Shown: in pieces, positions 24,701 to 32,601 of the stretch
Numbering within the stretch: position 1 is the stretch's first letter
Layout of the letters: every line of letters begins with the position of its first letter
Assembly: GCF_014640075.1 (NCBI RefSeq)
Contig: NZ_BMGG01000009.1
Span: 1 to 64,000, forward strand
Source: Chelatococcus reniformis
Lineage (GTDB): Bacteria > Pseudomonadota > Alphaproteobacteria > Rhizobiales > Beijerinckiaceae
Reading direction: 5' to 3'
Length of the DNA stretch: 64,000 bases
Position numbers and translations under genes: made by a program
The notes under the pieces: model-generated
Told to the model about the DNA's origin: nothing
The model's input: the letters and a program-made list of their open reading frames with translations, nothing else
Database searches by the model: none

Positions 24701-25564
24701 ATGGACATCCTGATGCAGGCGCTCGTCCAGGGCCTGCTCGTCGGCAGCACCTACGGCATCGTGGCGCTCGGCCTGGGGCTGATCTTCAGCGTCTCGGGCG
24801 TGGTCAACTTCGCCCATGGCGATTTCCTGGCGGTCGCGCTGTTCCTGAGCTCGTCCCTGTTTGCCGCCTTCGCGCTCGACCCCTACGTCTCCGTCTTCAT
24901 CACCCTGCCGGTGCTGCTGGCCGCCGGGGCGCTGCTCTACCGCCTGCTGATCCGGCCGGTCATCGGCGGGCACATGCTGATGGTGATCCAGCTGACGCTG
25001 GGTCTCAGCCTGATGCTGCAGAACGGGCTGCTGATGATCTACGGCGGCCAGCCCTTGCGCGTGCCGTCGATCATGGAGACCAAGCTCCTCATCGTCGGCA
25101 ATGTCGTCATGCGCTGGCCACTGATCGTCGCTTTCCTGGTGTCGCTGGTGCTCGCCGCGCTGCTGTTCGTCATGCTCGCCCGGACCGACTTCGGCCGCAG
25201 CATCCGCGCGGTGCACCAGAATGCCAAGGCGGCCGCACTCATGGGCATCGACGTCGCCAGGGTGCGCACCCAGGTCTTCGCGCTCGGCGTCGGCCTGCTC
25301 GCCATCGCCGGCGCCCTCATCGTGCCGGGCACGCCGCTGTCGCCGGGCATGGGTCTTCGCTACACGGTGATCACCCTGCTGGTGCTGGTGCTCGGCGGCA
25401 TGAGCAACTTCGCCGGCATCCTGGCGGGTGGCGTCGTCATCGGCCTCGCCGAAGCCATCGGCACCATCTACGTCACCGGCATCCTCGGCATGATCCTGCC
25501 GTACCTGGTGTTCGTCGTCATCCTGCTGTTCCGCCCGGCCGGGCTGCTGGGGAGGGCCGCATGA
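24701..25564 (+). CDS. HAAT ABC transporter permease, LivH-like (importer 2)
   Basis: A 287-residue inner-membrane permease from ATG 24701, with GGGAAGGGAGG just upstream. About eight membrane segments; LivH hallmark LGLIFSVSGVVNFAHGDFLAVAL (about residues 20-45, NFAHGDF core), contact loop AVHQNAKAAALMGIDV, and the typical late segment LLVLVLGGMSNFAGILAGG. Its end overlaps the LivM gene by four bases (ATGA), so both halves of the channel are made together. Confidence 0.92.
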   Translation: MDILMQALVQGLLVGSTYGIVALGLGLIFSVSGVVNFAHGDFLAVALFLSSSLFAAFALDPYVSVFITLPVLLAAGALLYRLLIRPVIGGHMLMVIQLTLGLSLMLQNGLLMIYGGQPLRVPSIMETKLLIVGNVVMRWPLIVAFLVSLVLAALLFVMLARTDFGRSIRAVHQNAKAAALMGIDVARVRTQVFALGVGLLAIAGALIVPGTPLSPGMGLRYTVITLLVLVLGGMSNFAGILAGGVVIGLAEAIGTIYVTGILGMILPYLVFVVILLFRPAGLLGRAA

Positions 25565-26580
25565 AGCCGGACTTCTGGCGCATCGCCCGCTCGCCGGTGG
25601 CCCTCGGCCTGCTGGCGCTCGCGGCCCTCCTGCCGCTGGTGCTGCCCGGCTACTACCTGCACATCGCCACGCTCACCCTGGTCTATGCGGCGCTGGCGAC
25701 GGCGTGGAACCTGGTCGGCGGCCTCACCGGCCAGATCTCGCTCGCCCACAGCCTGTTCGTCGGCACCGGCGCCATGCTGGCGAGCGCGCTGCTCGTCCAC
25801 TTCGGCATCAACATGTGGCTCGGCGCGCTGATCGCCGCCCTGCTGGCGGCCGCCATGGGGATAGCCATCGCCTTCATCGACTATCGCTTCCGCCTCGGCC
25901 ACCTGTCGTTCGCGCTGATCACGCTAGCCTTCGCCGAGATGGCGGAACTGGTGGTGGTCGGCTGGGATTTCCTGGGCGGTGCCTCGGGGCTCTACCTGCC
26001 GCGCGATACGGGCGATCTGGCAGCCTTCCAGTTCGGCGGCCTCAAGGGCTATTTCTGGCTGATGCTGGCGCTCGCCGTCGGCTGCATCCTGGTCAACCTG
26101 GCCATCGTCAACGCCCCGCTCGGCTACCGCCTGCGCGCCATCCGCGACAACGAGGACGCGGCTCAGGCGCTCGGGGTGCCACTGCTGCGCAACAAGGCGA
26201 TCGCCATGGCCATCTCGGCGGCCCTCACCTCGCTGATCGGCACGGCCTATGCGCGCAGCGCCACCTTCGCCGACCCCTACATGCTGGCCTCGCCCGTCCT
26301 CACCATCGAGATCGTGCTGATCGCCACGGTCGGCGGCCTCGGCACCGCCTTCGGCCCGCTGGTCGGTGCGCTGCTGCTGGTGCCGCTGGGCGAATTCCTG
26401 CGCGGTCATTTCGGCGGCTCCTTGCCGGGCCTACACTATTTCATCTACGGCGCCTGCGTCGTCGCCGTGGTGCTGGCCCTGCCGCAGGGTGTCGGCCCGG
26501 CACTGGCGCGGCTATTGCGGCGGCGCGGGGTCAAGGATCCCAAGATTGCAGCGGGCGAGAAGGGGCCGTCGCGGCGATGA
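25561..26580 (+). CDS. HAAT ABC transporter permease, LivM-like (importer 2)
   Basis: A 339-residue inner-membrane permease. Hydrophobic segments start at about residue 12; hallmark ATAWNLVGGLTGQISLAHSLF (about 48-68), then LSFALITLAFAEMAELVV, contact loop RAIRDNEDAAQALGVP and LIATVGGLGTAFGPLVGALL. A polar Arg-rich tail closes it. Last gene of importer 2. The next gene is the opposite-strand LivF of importer 3, 231 bases away. Confidence 0.92.
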   Translation: MKPDFWRIARSPVALGLLALAALLPLVLPGYYLHIATLTLVYAALATAWNLVGGLTGQISLAHSLFVGTGAMLASALLVHFGINMWLGALIAALLAAAMGIAIAFIDYRFRLGHLSFALITLAFAEMAELVVVGWDFLGGASGLYLPRDTGDLAAFQFGGLKGYFWLMLALAVGCILVNLAIVNAPLGYRLRAIRDNEDAAQALGVPLLRNKAIAMAISAALTSLIGTAYARSATFADPYMLASPVLTIEIVLIATVGGLGTAFGPLVGALLLVPLGEFLRGHFGGSLPGLHYFIYGACVVAVVLALPQGVGPALARLLRRRGVKDPKIAAGEKGPSRR

Positions 26581-26811
26581 GCTGTCTGACGCGCCCGGCG
26601 AGATCCGAACTCGCGACTGGCGGCCCACGTTTTCGCTATAGCAAAGCTGCCCGTGGCTGACGAATGGCTGGAACACGTGCCGGTTACTGAGACCGAGATC
26701 TGAGCGCTCGCGTGCTAACTGCCGGCATGTTCGACGAACTGCTCGGCTCAGCCCTGCCGTTGGTCGATAGCGCCAGCCACAAGAAGATTTCAGGAAGCCG
26801 GCGATGAAGCC

Positions 26812-27561
26812 CTAAACCGCCATATACGCCGTCTTCAGCGCCTCGCTCTTGGCGATCTCGGCGGCGGGGCCGTTGGCGATGACGCGGCCGTTCTGCATGA
26901 CGTAGGCGGCGTCGGCGATCTCCAGGGCGCGCTCGACCAGTTGCTCGACCAGCAGGATGGTGGTGCCGCTGCCGCGCAGGCTGAGGATGGCGGCGAACAC
27001 CTGGTCCACCAGCAGCGGCGACAGGCCGAGCGAAGGCTCGTCCAGCATCAGCAGCTTGGGGTCGCGCATCATCGCCTGGGCGATGGCCAGCATCTGCTGC
27101 TGGCCGCCGGAGAGGGCGCCGGCCAGGTCGTGGCGCTTCTCCTTCAGGATGGGGAACAGCTCGTGCACGCGCTCCACGCGGCCCGCGAAGTCCGCCTTGC
27201 TGAGGCTCGTGCCATAGGCGCCGAGCTCGAGATTGTCGTCGACGGTCTGGCTGCGGAACAGGCGCCGTCCCTCGGCCACGTGCAGCAGGCCGGCATCCAC
27301 GATCGCATGCGGCTTGGCGCGGCCGATGTCGCGTCCGTCGAAGACGATGCGGCCCTTGCTGGGCGTCAGCAGGCCGGAGACGGCGCGCAGCAGCGTCGAT
27401 TTGCCGGCGCCGTTGCGGCCGACGAGGGCGACGACCGCCCCCTTCGGCACCGCCAGGCTGAGGTTCTCGATCACGCCGACGTGGCCGTAGCCCACATCCA
27501 CCGTTTCGACCGACAGCAGTTTGTCCGCCATGGACTGTCCTGGGTTCGATATCGGCTTCAT
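26812..27561 (-). CDS. HAAT ABC transporter ATP-binding protein, LivF-like (importer 3)
   Basis: A 249-residue ATPase. ATG 27561 overlaps the stop of the fused upstream gene by four bases; a later ATG (MADKLLSVETV) gives a more usual N-terminus. Walker A GRNGAGKST, Q-loop region LLHVAEGRRLFRSQTVDDN, signature LSGGQQQMLAIAQAMM, Walker B LLMLDEPSLGLSP, H-loop VEQLVERAL. Last gene of the importer 3 operon, reading leftward. Confidence 0.92.
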   Translation of the reverse strand: MKPISNPGQSMADKLLSVETVDVGYGHVGVIENLSLAVPKGAVVALVGRNGAGKSTLLRAVSGLLTPSKGRIVFDGRDIGRAKPHAIVDAGLLHVAEGRRLFRSQTVDDNLELGAYGTSLSKADFAGRVERVHELFPILKEKRHDLAGALSGGQQQMLAIAQAMMRDPKLLMLDEPSLGLSPLLVDQVFAAILSLRGSGTTILLVEQLVERALEIADAAYVMQNGRVIANGPAAEIAKSEALKTAYMAV

Positions 27562-29378
27562 GACGCGGGCGCGCCCTGCACCGCCCGCTCGCCCATGTAG
27601 GCGCGCTGCACTGCCGGATCGGCGAACACTTCGCTCGGAGCGCCGGCCGCCAGCACGCGGCCACGATCGAGCACGATGACGTGGCTGGCAATGCTCGCCA
27701 CCAGGTCGAGATGGTGCTCGACGATGACGACCGTGGCGCCGAGATCGCGAATGCGGCTGATCAACTGCTCAAGCTTGTCGAGCTCGACCATGGAGAGGCC
27801 GGCGGCGGGCTCGTCGAGCATGAGGAGACGCGCCCCGCCCATGAGCGCGCGGGCGATCTCCACAAGCCGCTGCTGGCCGTGCGGCACCTCGCTGGCGAGG
27901 TCCTCGGCCCGGTCGGCGATGCCGACGAAGTCGAGATAGCCGAGCGCCTCGGCCCTGAGCGCCGCCGCCTCGCGCCGGGCGCGCGGCAGCCGCAACACGA
28001 TCTCCGGCAGCCAGGCTCGCTCGCGCGTGAAGGCGCCGAGCAGCACGTTGTCGACGATGGAGAGGTCGTTGAGCAGGCGCGGCGTCTGGAAGGTGCGGCC
28101 GAGCCCGAGGCCGGCGACGGCCTGGGCGCTCATGCCGCGCGTCTCGCGCCCGTCGATCTGGACCGTGCCCTCGTCGCGCTCGTAGAAGCCGCCGACCACG
28201 TTGAGCAGCGTCGTCTTGCCGGAGCCGTTGGGGCCGACGATGGCGCAGCAGGTGCCGGGCCCGGCCCTGACGGCGACGTCATCCAGCGCGGCGACGCCGC
28301 CGAAGCGCTTCTTGAGTCCCTCGACCGCCAGCGCGGCGCCGGCGATCGGCGGATGGGCCACCGGAGCGGCGGCCGACGTTGCCGCCGCCGCCCCGGGGGC
28401 TCCGCGCGGGCGGGCCGTCAGCCGCCGCACGCCGGCGTTCAGCGCGCCGACCAGACCCTGGGGCGCAAACAGCATCAGCACCAGCAGGATGCAGCCGTAG
28501 ACCAGCATGCGCCAGCTTTCGAGGCCGTGCAGCAGTTCCGGGATGAGGAAGAACACCAGCGCGCCGAACACCGGCCCCCACAGCGTGCCGAGGCCGCCCA
28601 GCACAACCGTGAGCAGGAAGAAGATGGAGAAGTCGGCGGTGAAGTCGTCGGGCGTCACCACCGTCTTCTGCACGGCGAAGAAAGCCCCGGCGATGCCGGC
28701 GAAGGCGGCCGCCACGATGAAGCCGAGCATCTTCAGCCGCTGGGGCGAGGCGCCCGCGGCCAGCGCCGCCGCCGGCGTGTCGCGCACCGCGACGAAGCCG
28801 CGGCCGAAGCGGGATTTCACCATATTGCGGACGATGAGGAAGCAGACGATGGCGGTGCCGGCGACCAGCCAGTAGAGCGCCTTTTGGCCGAGTTCGAAGC
28901 CGAAGAACTGGGGCGGCGGCACGCCGATGACGCCGGCGAAGCCCTTGGTCAGGCCGCGCCACTCCACGATCATCTTCTCGAACACCAGCGCGAAAGCGAG
29001 CGTTATGAAGGCGAAATACCACGTCGTCAGCCGGAACGACGGCAGCGCCATCAGCACGCCAAGGCCGGCCGAGAGCACGATGCCGACCACGGCGGCAGCC
29101 CAGAACGACCATTGGTGGTCGACGGTGAGCAGCGCGGTGGCGTAGGCGCCGATGGCGAGGAAGGCGGCGTGACCGAGGGAGACCTGGCCGACATAGCCGG
29201 CGAGCAGGTTGAGGCCGATTGCGGCGACCACATAGACGCCGAGCTGCGTCGCCACGTAGAGCAGATAGCTGCCGCCGCTCAGGAAGAACGGGACCGACAG
29301 CGCGGCCGCTGCGAACGCGAGTTGGGCCACGACGGGCAGGTAGCGCATGCGGGTGGGGGAGGGAGCGGTGCTTGCCAT
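27558..29378 (-). CDS. Fused HAAT permease-ATPase, LivM-LivG type (importer 3)
   Basis: A 606-residue fusion. Residues 1 to about 325 form a LivM-type permease (hallmark LNLLAGYVGQVSLGHAAFLAIG, then WYFAFITLAFALVFEKM and LTVVLGGLGTLWGPVFGAL). A 30-residue Ala/Pro/Arg linker (about 325-355) leads to a LivG-type ATPase (about 355-606) with Walker A GPNGSGKTT, a Q-loop in LGRTFQTPRLLNDLSIVDN, signature VPHGQQRLVEIARALM, Walker B LLMLDEPAAGLS and H-loop VEHHLDLVAS. Such M-G fusions are known in HAAT systems. It starts one base after the LivH stop and overlaps the LivF gene. Here no separate LivG exists. Confidence 0.93.
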   Translation of the reverse strand: MASTAPSPTRMRYLPVVAQLAFAAAALSVPFFLSGGSYLLYVATQLGVYVVAAIGLNLLAGYVGQVSLGHAAFLAIGAYATALLTVDHQWSFWAAAVVGIVLSAGLGVLMALPSFRLTTWYFAFITLAFALVFEKMIVEWRGLTKGFAGVIGVPPPQFFGFELGQKALYWLVAGTAIVCFLIVRNMVKSRFGRGFVAVRDTPAAALAAGASPQRLKMLGFIVAAAFAGIAGAFFAVQKTVVTPDDFTADFSIFFLLTVVLGGLGTLWGPVFGALVFFLIPELLHGLESWRMLVYGCILLVLMLFAPQGLVGALNAGVRRLTARPRGAPGAAAATSAAAPVAHPPIAGAALAVEGLKKRFGGVAALDDVAVRAGPGTCCAIVGPNGSGKTTLLNVVGGFYERDEGTVQIDGRETRGMSAQAVAGLGLGRTFQTPRLLNDLSIVDNVLLGAFTRERAWLPEIVLRLPRARREAAALRAEALGYLDFVGIADRAEDLASEVPHGQQRLVEIARALMGGARLLMLDEPAAGLSMVELDKLEQLISRIRDLGATVVIVEHHLDLVASIASHVIVLDRGRVLAAGAPSEVFADPAVQRAYMGERAVQGAPAS

Positions 29379-29379
29379 C

Positions 29380-30258
29380 TTACACCGTCCGCGTGAAGGG
29401 GCGTCCGAACAGCCCGTGCGGCTTGAGCAGCAGCAGCGTCAGCACGAGTACGAAGATAACGGCTTCCTGGTAGCCGGGCGACAGCACCGAGGCGCCGATG
29501 GCTTCGGTCAGCCCGATCAGGTAGCCGGCGATGAGCGCTCCGCGGTTGTTGCCGATCGAGCCGACGGCCGCAGCGGCGAAGCCCTTGAGCAGCAGCGACG
29601 GCCCGAGCGCGGTGGAGGCATAGAGGATCGGTGCCGCCAGTACGCCGGTCAGGCCGGCGAAGGCGCCGCCCAGGAAGAATGACCAGCGGCTGAGCTTGGC
29701 CGGATCGATGCCGCGCAGCAGCGCCGCCTCCCGGTCCTCAGCCGTTGCCAGCACGGCCTTGCCGTGCCGGGTGCGGTAGACCCGCTCGATGGCGAGCACC
29801 ATCACGAAGGTCACGATGATCAGGGCGATCTGGTAGGAGTTGATCTGGATGCCGGTCCAGTCGAGGGTCTGGGTGGAGAGCAGCGGCGGCGGCTCGACCA
29901 TGATCGGATCGGGTCCCCAGACACGGCCCACCAGGTTGGAGATGATCAACGACACGGCAAGCGTGGTGATCACCCAGCCAGTGTTGTGCTGCGATTTGGC
30001 CAGAACCGGCGCAACCGCGATGCGCTCCTCGATGAGGCCCAGAATGCCGACCGCGACGAGTGCGACGGCGAGCGCCCCGATCCACGGCAGCCCCATCAGC
30101 GTCGAGGCGCTGGCGAAGACCATGGCGCCGAGCATCACCAACTCGCCTTGGGCGAAGTTGAAGACGTTGGTCGGCCGGTAGAGGATGTTGAAGCTCACGG
30201 CGACGAGGGCATACAGGCTGCCGTTGACGAGGCCGCGGACGAGGGTGTCGATGTCCAT
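29380..30258 (-). CDS. HAAT ABC transporter permease, LivH-like (importer 3)
   Basis: A 292-residue permease starting at ATG 30258 (MDIDTLVRGLVNGSLYALVA). LivH hallmark SFNILYRPTNVFNFAQGELVMLG (about 22-44), about eight membrane segments, contact loop ATAEDREAALLRGIDPAKL, and late segment LLLKGFAAAAVGSIGNNRGALIAG. It follows the binding-protein gene by 24 bases and is followed by the fused M-G gene after one base. Confidence 0.92.
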   Translation of the reverse strand: MDIDTLVRGLVNGSLYALVAVSFNILYRPTNVFNFAQGELVMLGAMVFASASTLMGLPWIGALAVALVAVGILGLIEERIAVAPVLAKSQHNTGWVITTLAVSLIISNLVGRVWGPDPIMVEPPPLLSTQTLDWTGIQINSYQIALIIVTFVMVLAIERVYRTRHGKAVLATAEDREAALLRGIDPAKLSRWSFFLGGAFAGLTGVLAAPILYASTALGPSLLLKGFAAAAVGSIGNNRGALIAGYLIGLTEAIGASVLSPGYQEAVIFVLVLTLLLLKPHGLFGRPFTRTV

Positions 30259-30282
30259 GGGAGGCGCTTTCGGTGCGCTGGA

Positions 30283-31539
30283 TTATTGGCCGGGGGCCCG
30301 TTCGCGGAAGCTGCCCATGGCCTGCGGGTCCTGGCCCGAGGCCACCGAGGCGAGCACCACGTCCTTGATGTCGATGCCGCAATGGTTGTCGGGCGTGAAC
30401 GAGAGGTTGCCGACGAGGCCCGGGAAGTTGCGGGTGCTGTCGAGCGCCTGCTTGACCTTGTCGACCTCGAAGCTCTTGGCCTGCTCGACGGCCGCCTTCA
30501 GCAGGTAGACGAAGTCGTAGTAGGGGCTGGAAGCGACGTTGACCTCGTAGCCCTTGGCCTCGGGGATCGCCAAGAGCTTCTTGGCGAGAGCGACCTGCCG
30601 CTCGCCGGGCTTCTGCTGATCGGTCCAGGTGAAGTTGCGGTAGTAGGTGGCGAAGACGTTCTTGATCGCGTCGGGCGGCACCAGTTCGAACAGCGCCGGC
30701 AGGAACAGGCCGCTGTGGCCGGTGACCGGCGGGAACCACTTCAGCGTCTTCATGGTGTTGAAGATCATCGCCGCGTTGGGGACGTTGGCGATCCAGGCGA
30801 TGACGCCCTCGGCACCCTCCTTCTGGAGGTTGCGGACGTAGGCGCTGAGGTCCGGCGCGGTGATCGGATAGACTTGGACGCTGACCGGATCGATGCCGAG
30901 GGCCTTGAGGGCCGCCTTGGTGGAGGTCGTCGCCTGCTCGCCGAAGGCGGTGCTCTCCTGGAGAATGCCGACCTTCTTGATCCCCAGGTTCTTGACCATG
31001 TAGTTCGCGCAGACTTGGCCTTGCTGGTCCGTGTTGTACATGAGCTGGTAGTGATACGGGTAGCGCTTGCCGTCCCCCGCCTCGGCCGCCGCAGCATAGG
31101 TGGACTGGATGATCTTGGCCCGGGTGGTGGCGGCCAGCGACGCCAGGGACTGCGAGCTGCCGGTGGGGCCGACGGCGAAGTTCACCTCGGCCTCGTGCAG
31201 CTTGCGCACGATGGCCGGCTCCTTGGCCGGGGACGCCTCGTCGTCCTCCTCGAACTTCGAGATCGGCCGCCCGAGGATGCCGCCGGCCTGGTTGATCTCG
31301 TCCACGGCGATGCCGCCGCCGAGGTAGAGCGGCGCGAACGACGTCACCAGCCGGCCCGTGGTCGGGCGCACCCAGCCGATCTTGACGGCTTCCCCGGCCG
31401 CCCGCGCATCACCGCCGAACAGCGGGGATGCCAACGACGCACCGGCCGCGGCAGCACCCAGCCGCGCTGCGGTGCGCAGCAGCGAGCGCCTATCGATGCT
31501 GCCGTCGCCACGCAGGTCAAATGCGGCCGAAAAAGGCAT
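30283..31539 (-). CDS. ABC transporter substrate-binding protein (importer 3)
   Basis: A 418-residue periplasmic binding protein. ATG 31539, with GGGAGGA five bases upstream, gives a Tat-type signal (IDRRSLLRTAARLG, cleavage near DARAAG, residue 48). The mature part shows VKIGWVRPTTGRLVTSF, IAVDEINQAGGILGRPISKF, FAVGPTGSSQSLASLAA and VKNLGIKKVGILQE. It heads the leftward importer 3 operon and diverges from a TetR gene across 109 bases with a perfect palindrome. The neighbouring acyl-CoA ligase and carboxylase parts suggest a carboxylic acid as cargo. Confidence 0.92.
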   Translation of the reverse strand: MPFSAAFDLRGDGSIDRRSLLRTAARLGAAAAGASLASPLFGGDARAAGEAVKIGWVRPTTGRLVTSFAPLYLGGGIAVDEINQAGGILGRPISKFEEDDEASPAKEPAIVRKLHEAEVNFAVGPTGSSQSLASLAATTRAKIIQSTYAAAAEAGDGKRYPYHYQLMYNTDQQGQVCANYMVKNLGIKKVGILQESTAFGEQATTSTKAALKALGIDPVSVQVYPITAPDLSAYVRNLQKEGAEGVIAWIANVPNAAMIFNTMKTLKWFPPVTGHSGLFLPALFELVPPDAIKNVFATYYRNFTWTDQQKPGERQVALAKKLLAIPEAKGYEVNVASSPYYDFVYLLKAAVEQAKSFEVDKVKQALDSTRNFPGLVGNLSFTPDNHCGIDIKDVVLASVASGQDPQAMGSFRERAPGQ

Positions 31540-31611
31540 GAGGTCCTCCCAGGTAGGCTCACTCTCGCGGCGCCTCTGGATGCGCTCGCAGTTCGTTGCG
31601 GCGCACCTTAA

Positions 31612-31635
31612 CACTTGCTAGCCAACCAGCAAGTG
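31612..31635. promoter_or_regulatory. Palindromic operator shared by importer 3 and the TetR operon
   Basis: CACTTGCT-agccaacc-AGCAAGTG is a perfect eight-base inverted repeat with an eight-base centre. It lies 73 bases upstream of the importer 3 binding protein and 14 bases upstream of the divergent tetR start. Symmetry, size and position suit a TetR dimer controlling both directions. It stands out in a GC-rich setting. Not tested. Confidence 0.65.
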
Positions 31636-31648
31636 CTAGAAACGCGGA

Positions 31649-32359
31649 ATGACGCTCGACGGCGCCGACCGGACCGGCAAACTTCCCGCGGGCGGCCGCA
31701 CCCAGGCCGAACGCCGCCGCTCGTCCGATCGGCGGATGATCAAGGCCGCCATGCAGCTGATCGCCGAAAAGGGCGTCGCCGGCACCTCACTCGCCGAGAT
31801 CGGCATCGCTGCCGGCTACAGCCGCGGGCTGCCGGCCGAGCGCTTCGGCACCAAGCTCGGCCTGATGGAAGCGGTGATCGACTCGATGGAGGCGTGGTTC
31901 GCCCGCCACGCGCCGATGGCAGTCGGCGACAGCCGCGGCCTGGCCGCGGTGCTGGCGCGAGCCGACGCGCATGTGGAGGGCGCCCTGCGCAGCCCGATCG
32001 CGACGACGGTGCTTTATTCACTCTCGCTCGATTCGATCCAGGTCTTTCCCGAGCTCCGGCGCCGTGCCGTGGCGCTCAACGACAGCTTCCGCGCGGGTTT
32101 TGCGCTCCATCTGCGCGAGGCGCGGCAGGCCGGCGAGATCCCGGCGTCGGTCGATTGCGATGTCGCTGCCGCGCTGATCGTGAGCCTGCTGCGCGGTATC
32201 TTCATGCAGTGGCTGACCGACCGAGGCCACACCGACCTGGCGGCGGTGCGCCCCCAGCTCATTATGTTCATCACCCATGCCCTCGCCGGCGCGCCGCCCG
32301 CCGCGAGGACGATCAATCGGCGTGCGCGACAACGGAGACCATCAGGTGAGCACGAGTGA
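31649..32359 (+). CDS. TetR/AcrR family transcriptional regulator
   Basis: A 236-residue repressor. After a polar 20-residue lead, the helix-turn-helix reads RRMIKAAMQLIAEKGVAG, TSLAEIGIAAGYSRGL and FGTKLGLMEAVIDSM (about residues 27-75). The C-terminal all-helical domain (TVLYSLSLDSIQVFPELRRR, LIVSLLRGIFMQWLTD) is of the sort that binds acyl-CoA-like or lipophilic ligands, though this cannot be decided from sequence. Its 3' end overlaps the GTG of the biotinyl-carrier gene by 14 bases, so it is co-transcribed with the acyl-CoA genes and probably controls them and importer 3 through the palindrome at 31612. Confidence 0.9.
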   Translation: MTLDGADRTGKLPAGGRTQAERRRSSDRRMIKAAMQLIAEKGVAGTSLAEIGIAAGYSRGLPAERFGTKLGLMEAVIDSMEAWFARHAPMAVGDSRGLAAVLARADAHVEGALRSPIATTVLYSLSLDSIQVFPELRRRAVALNDSFRAGFALHLREARQAGEIPASVDCDVAAALIVSLLRGIFMQWLTDRGHTDLAAVRPQLIMFITHALAGAPPAARTINRRARQRRPSGEHE

Positions 32360-32567
32360 CCTTCTGTCCGAAATGCCGGGTAGCGTCGTGTCGATCGAGA
32401 AGACCGTCGGCGATTCGGTCGAGGCCGACGAGACCATCCTCGTCATCGAGGCGATGAAGATGGAAATCCCGGTGGCGGCGCCGCGCGCCGGCAAGATCTC
32501 CACGATCCTCGTCGGCCCCGGCGATCAGATCTCGGAAGGGCAGAAGCTGGCCGTCATCGAGTTCTGA
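32346..32567 (+). CDS. Small biotinyl carrier domain protein
   Basis: A 73-residue stand-alone biotin attachment domain from GTG 32346. The biotinylated Lys lies in EAMKMEIPV (about residues 36-44), with Met on both sides, the hallmark of carboxylase carrier domains as against lipoyl domains. The flanking turns MPGSVVSIEKTVGDSVEADE and GPGDQISEGQKLAVIEF complete the flattened beta-barrel. It carries carboxybiotin between a biotin carboxylase and the carboxyltransferase encoded two genes downstream. No biotin carboxylase gene lies in this cluster, which is odd. Confidence 0.92.
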   Translation: MSTSDLLSEMPGSVVSIEKTVGDSVEADETILVIEAMKMEIPVAAPRAGKISTILVGPGDQISEGQKLAVIEF

Positions 32568-32601
32568 CGAGAACACACAATAACAAGAGCGGGAGGAACC
32601 G

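Noticed and set aside
26585-26660. tRNA-like 3' half on the minus strand (GCGAG-TTCGGAT-CTCGC T-arm followed by CGGGCGC)
   Set aside because: A matching 5' acceptor arm (GCGCCCG) is not present at the right distance and no proper anticodon arm can be folded. It may be a tRNA remnant, but it cannot be called a gene.
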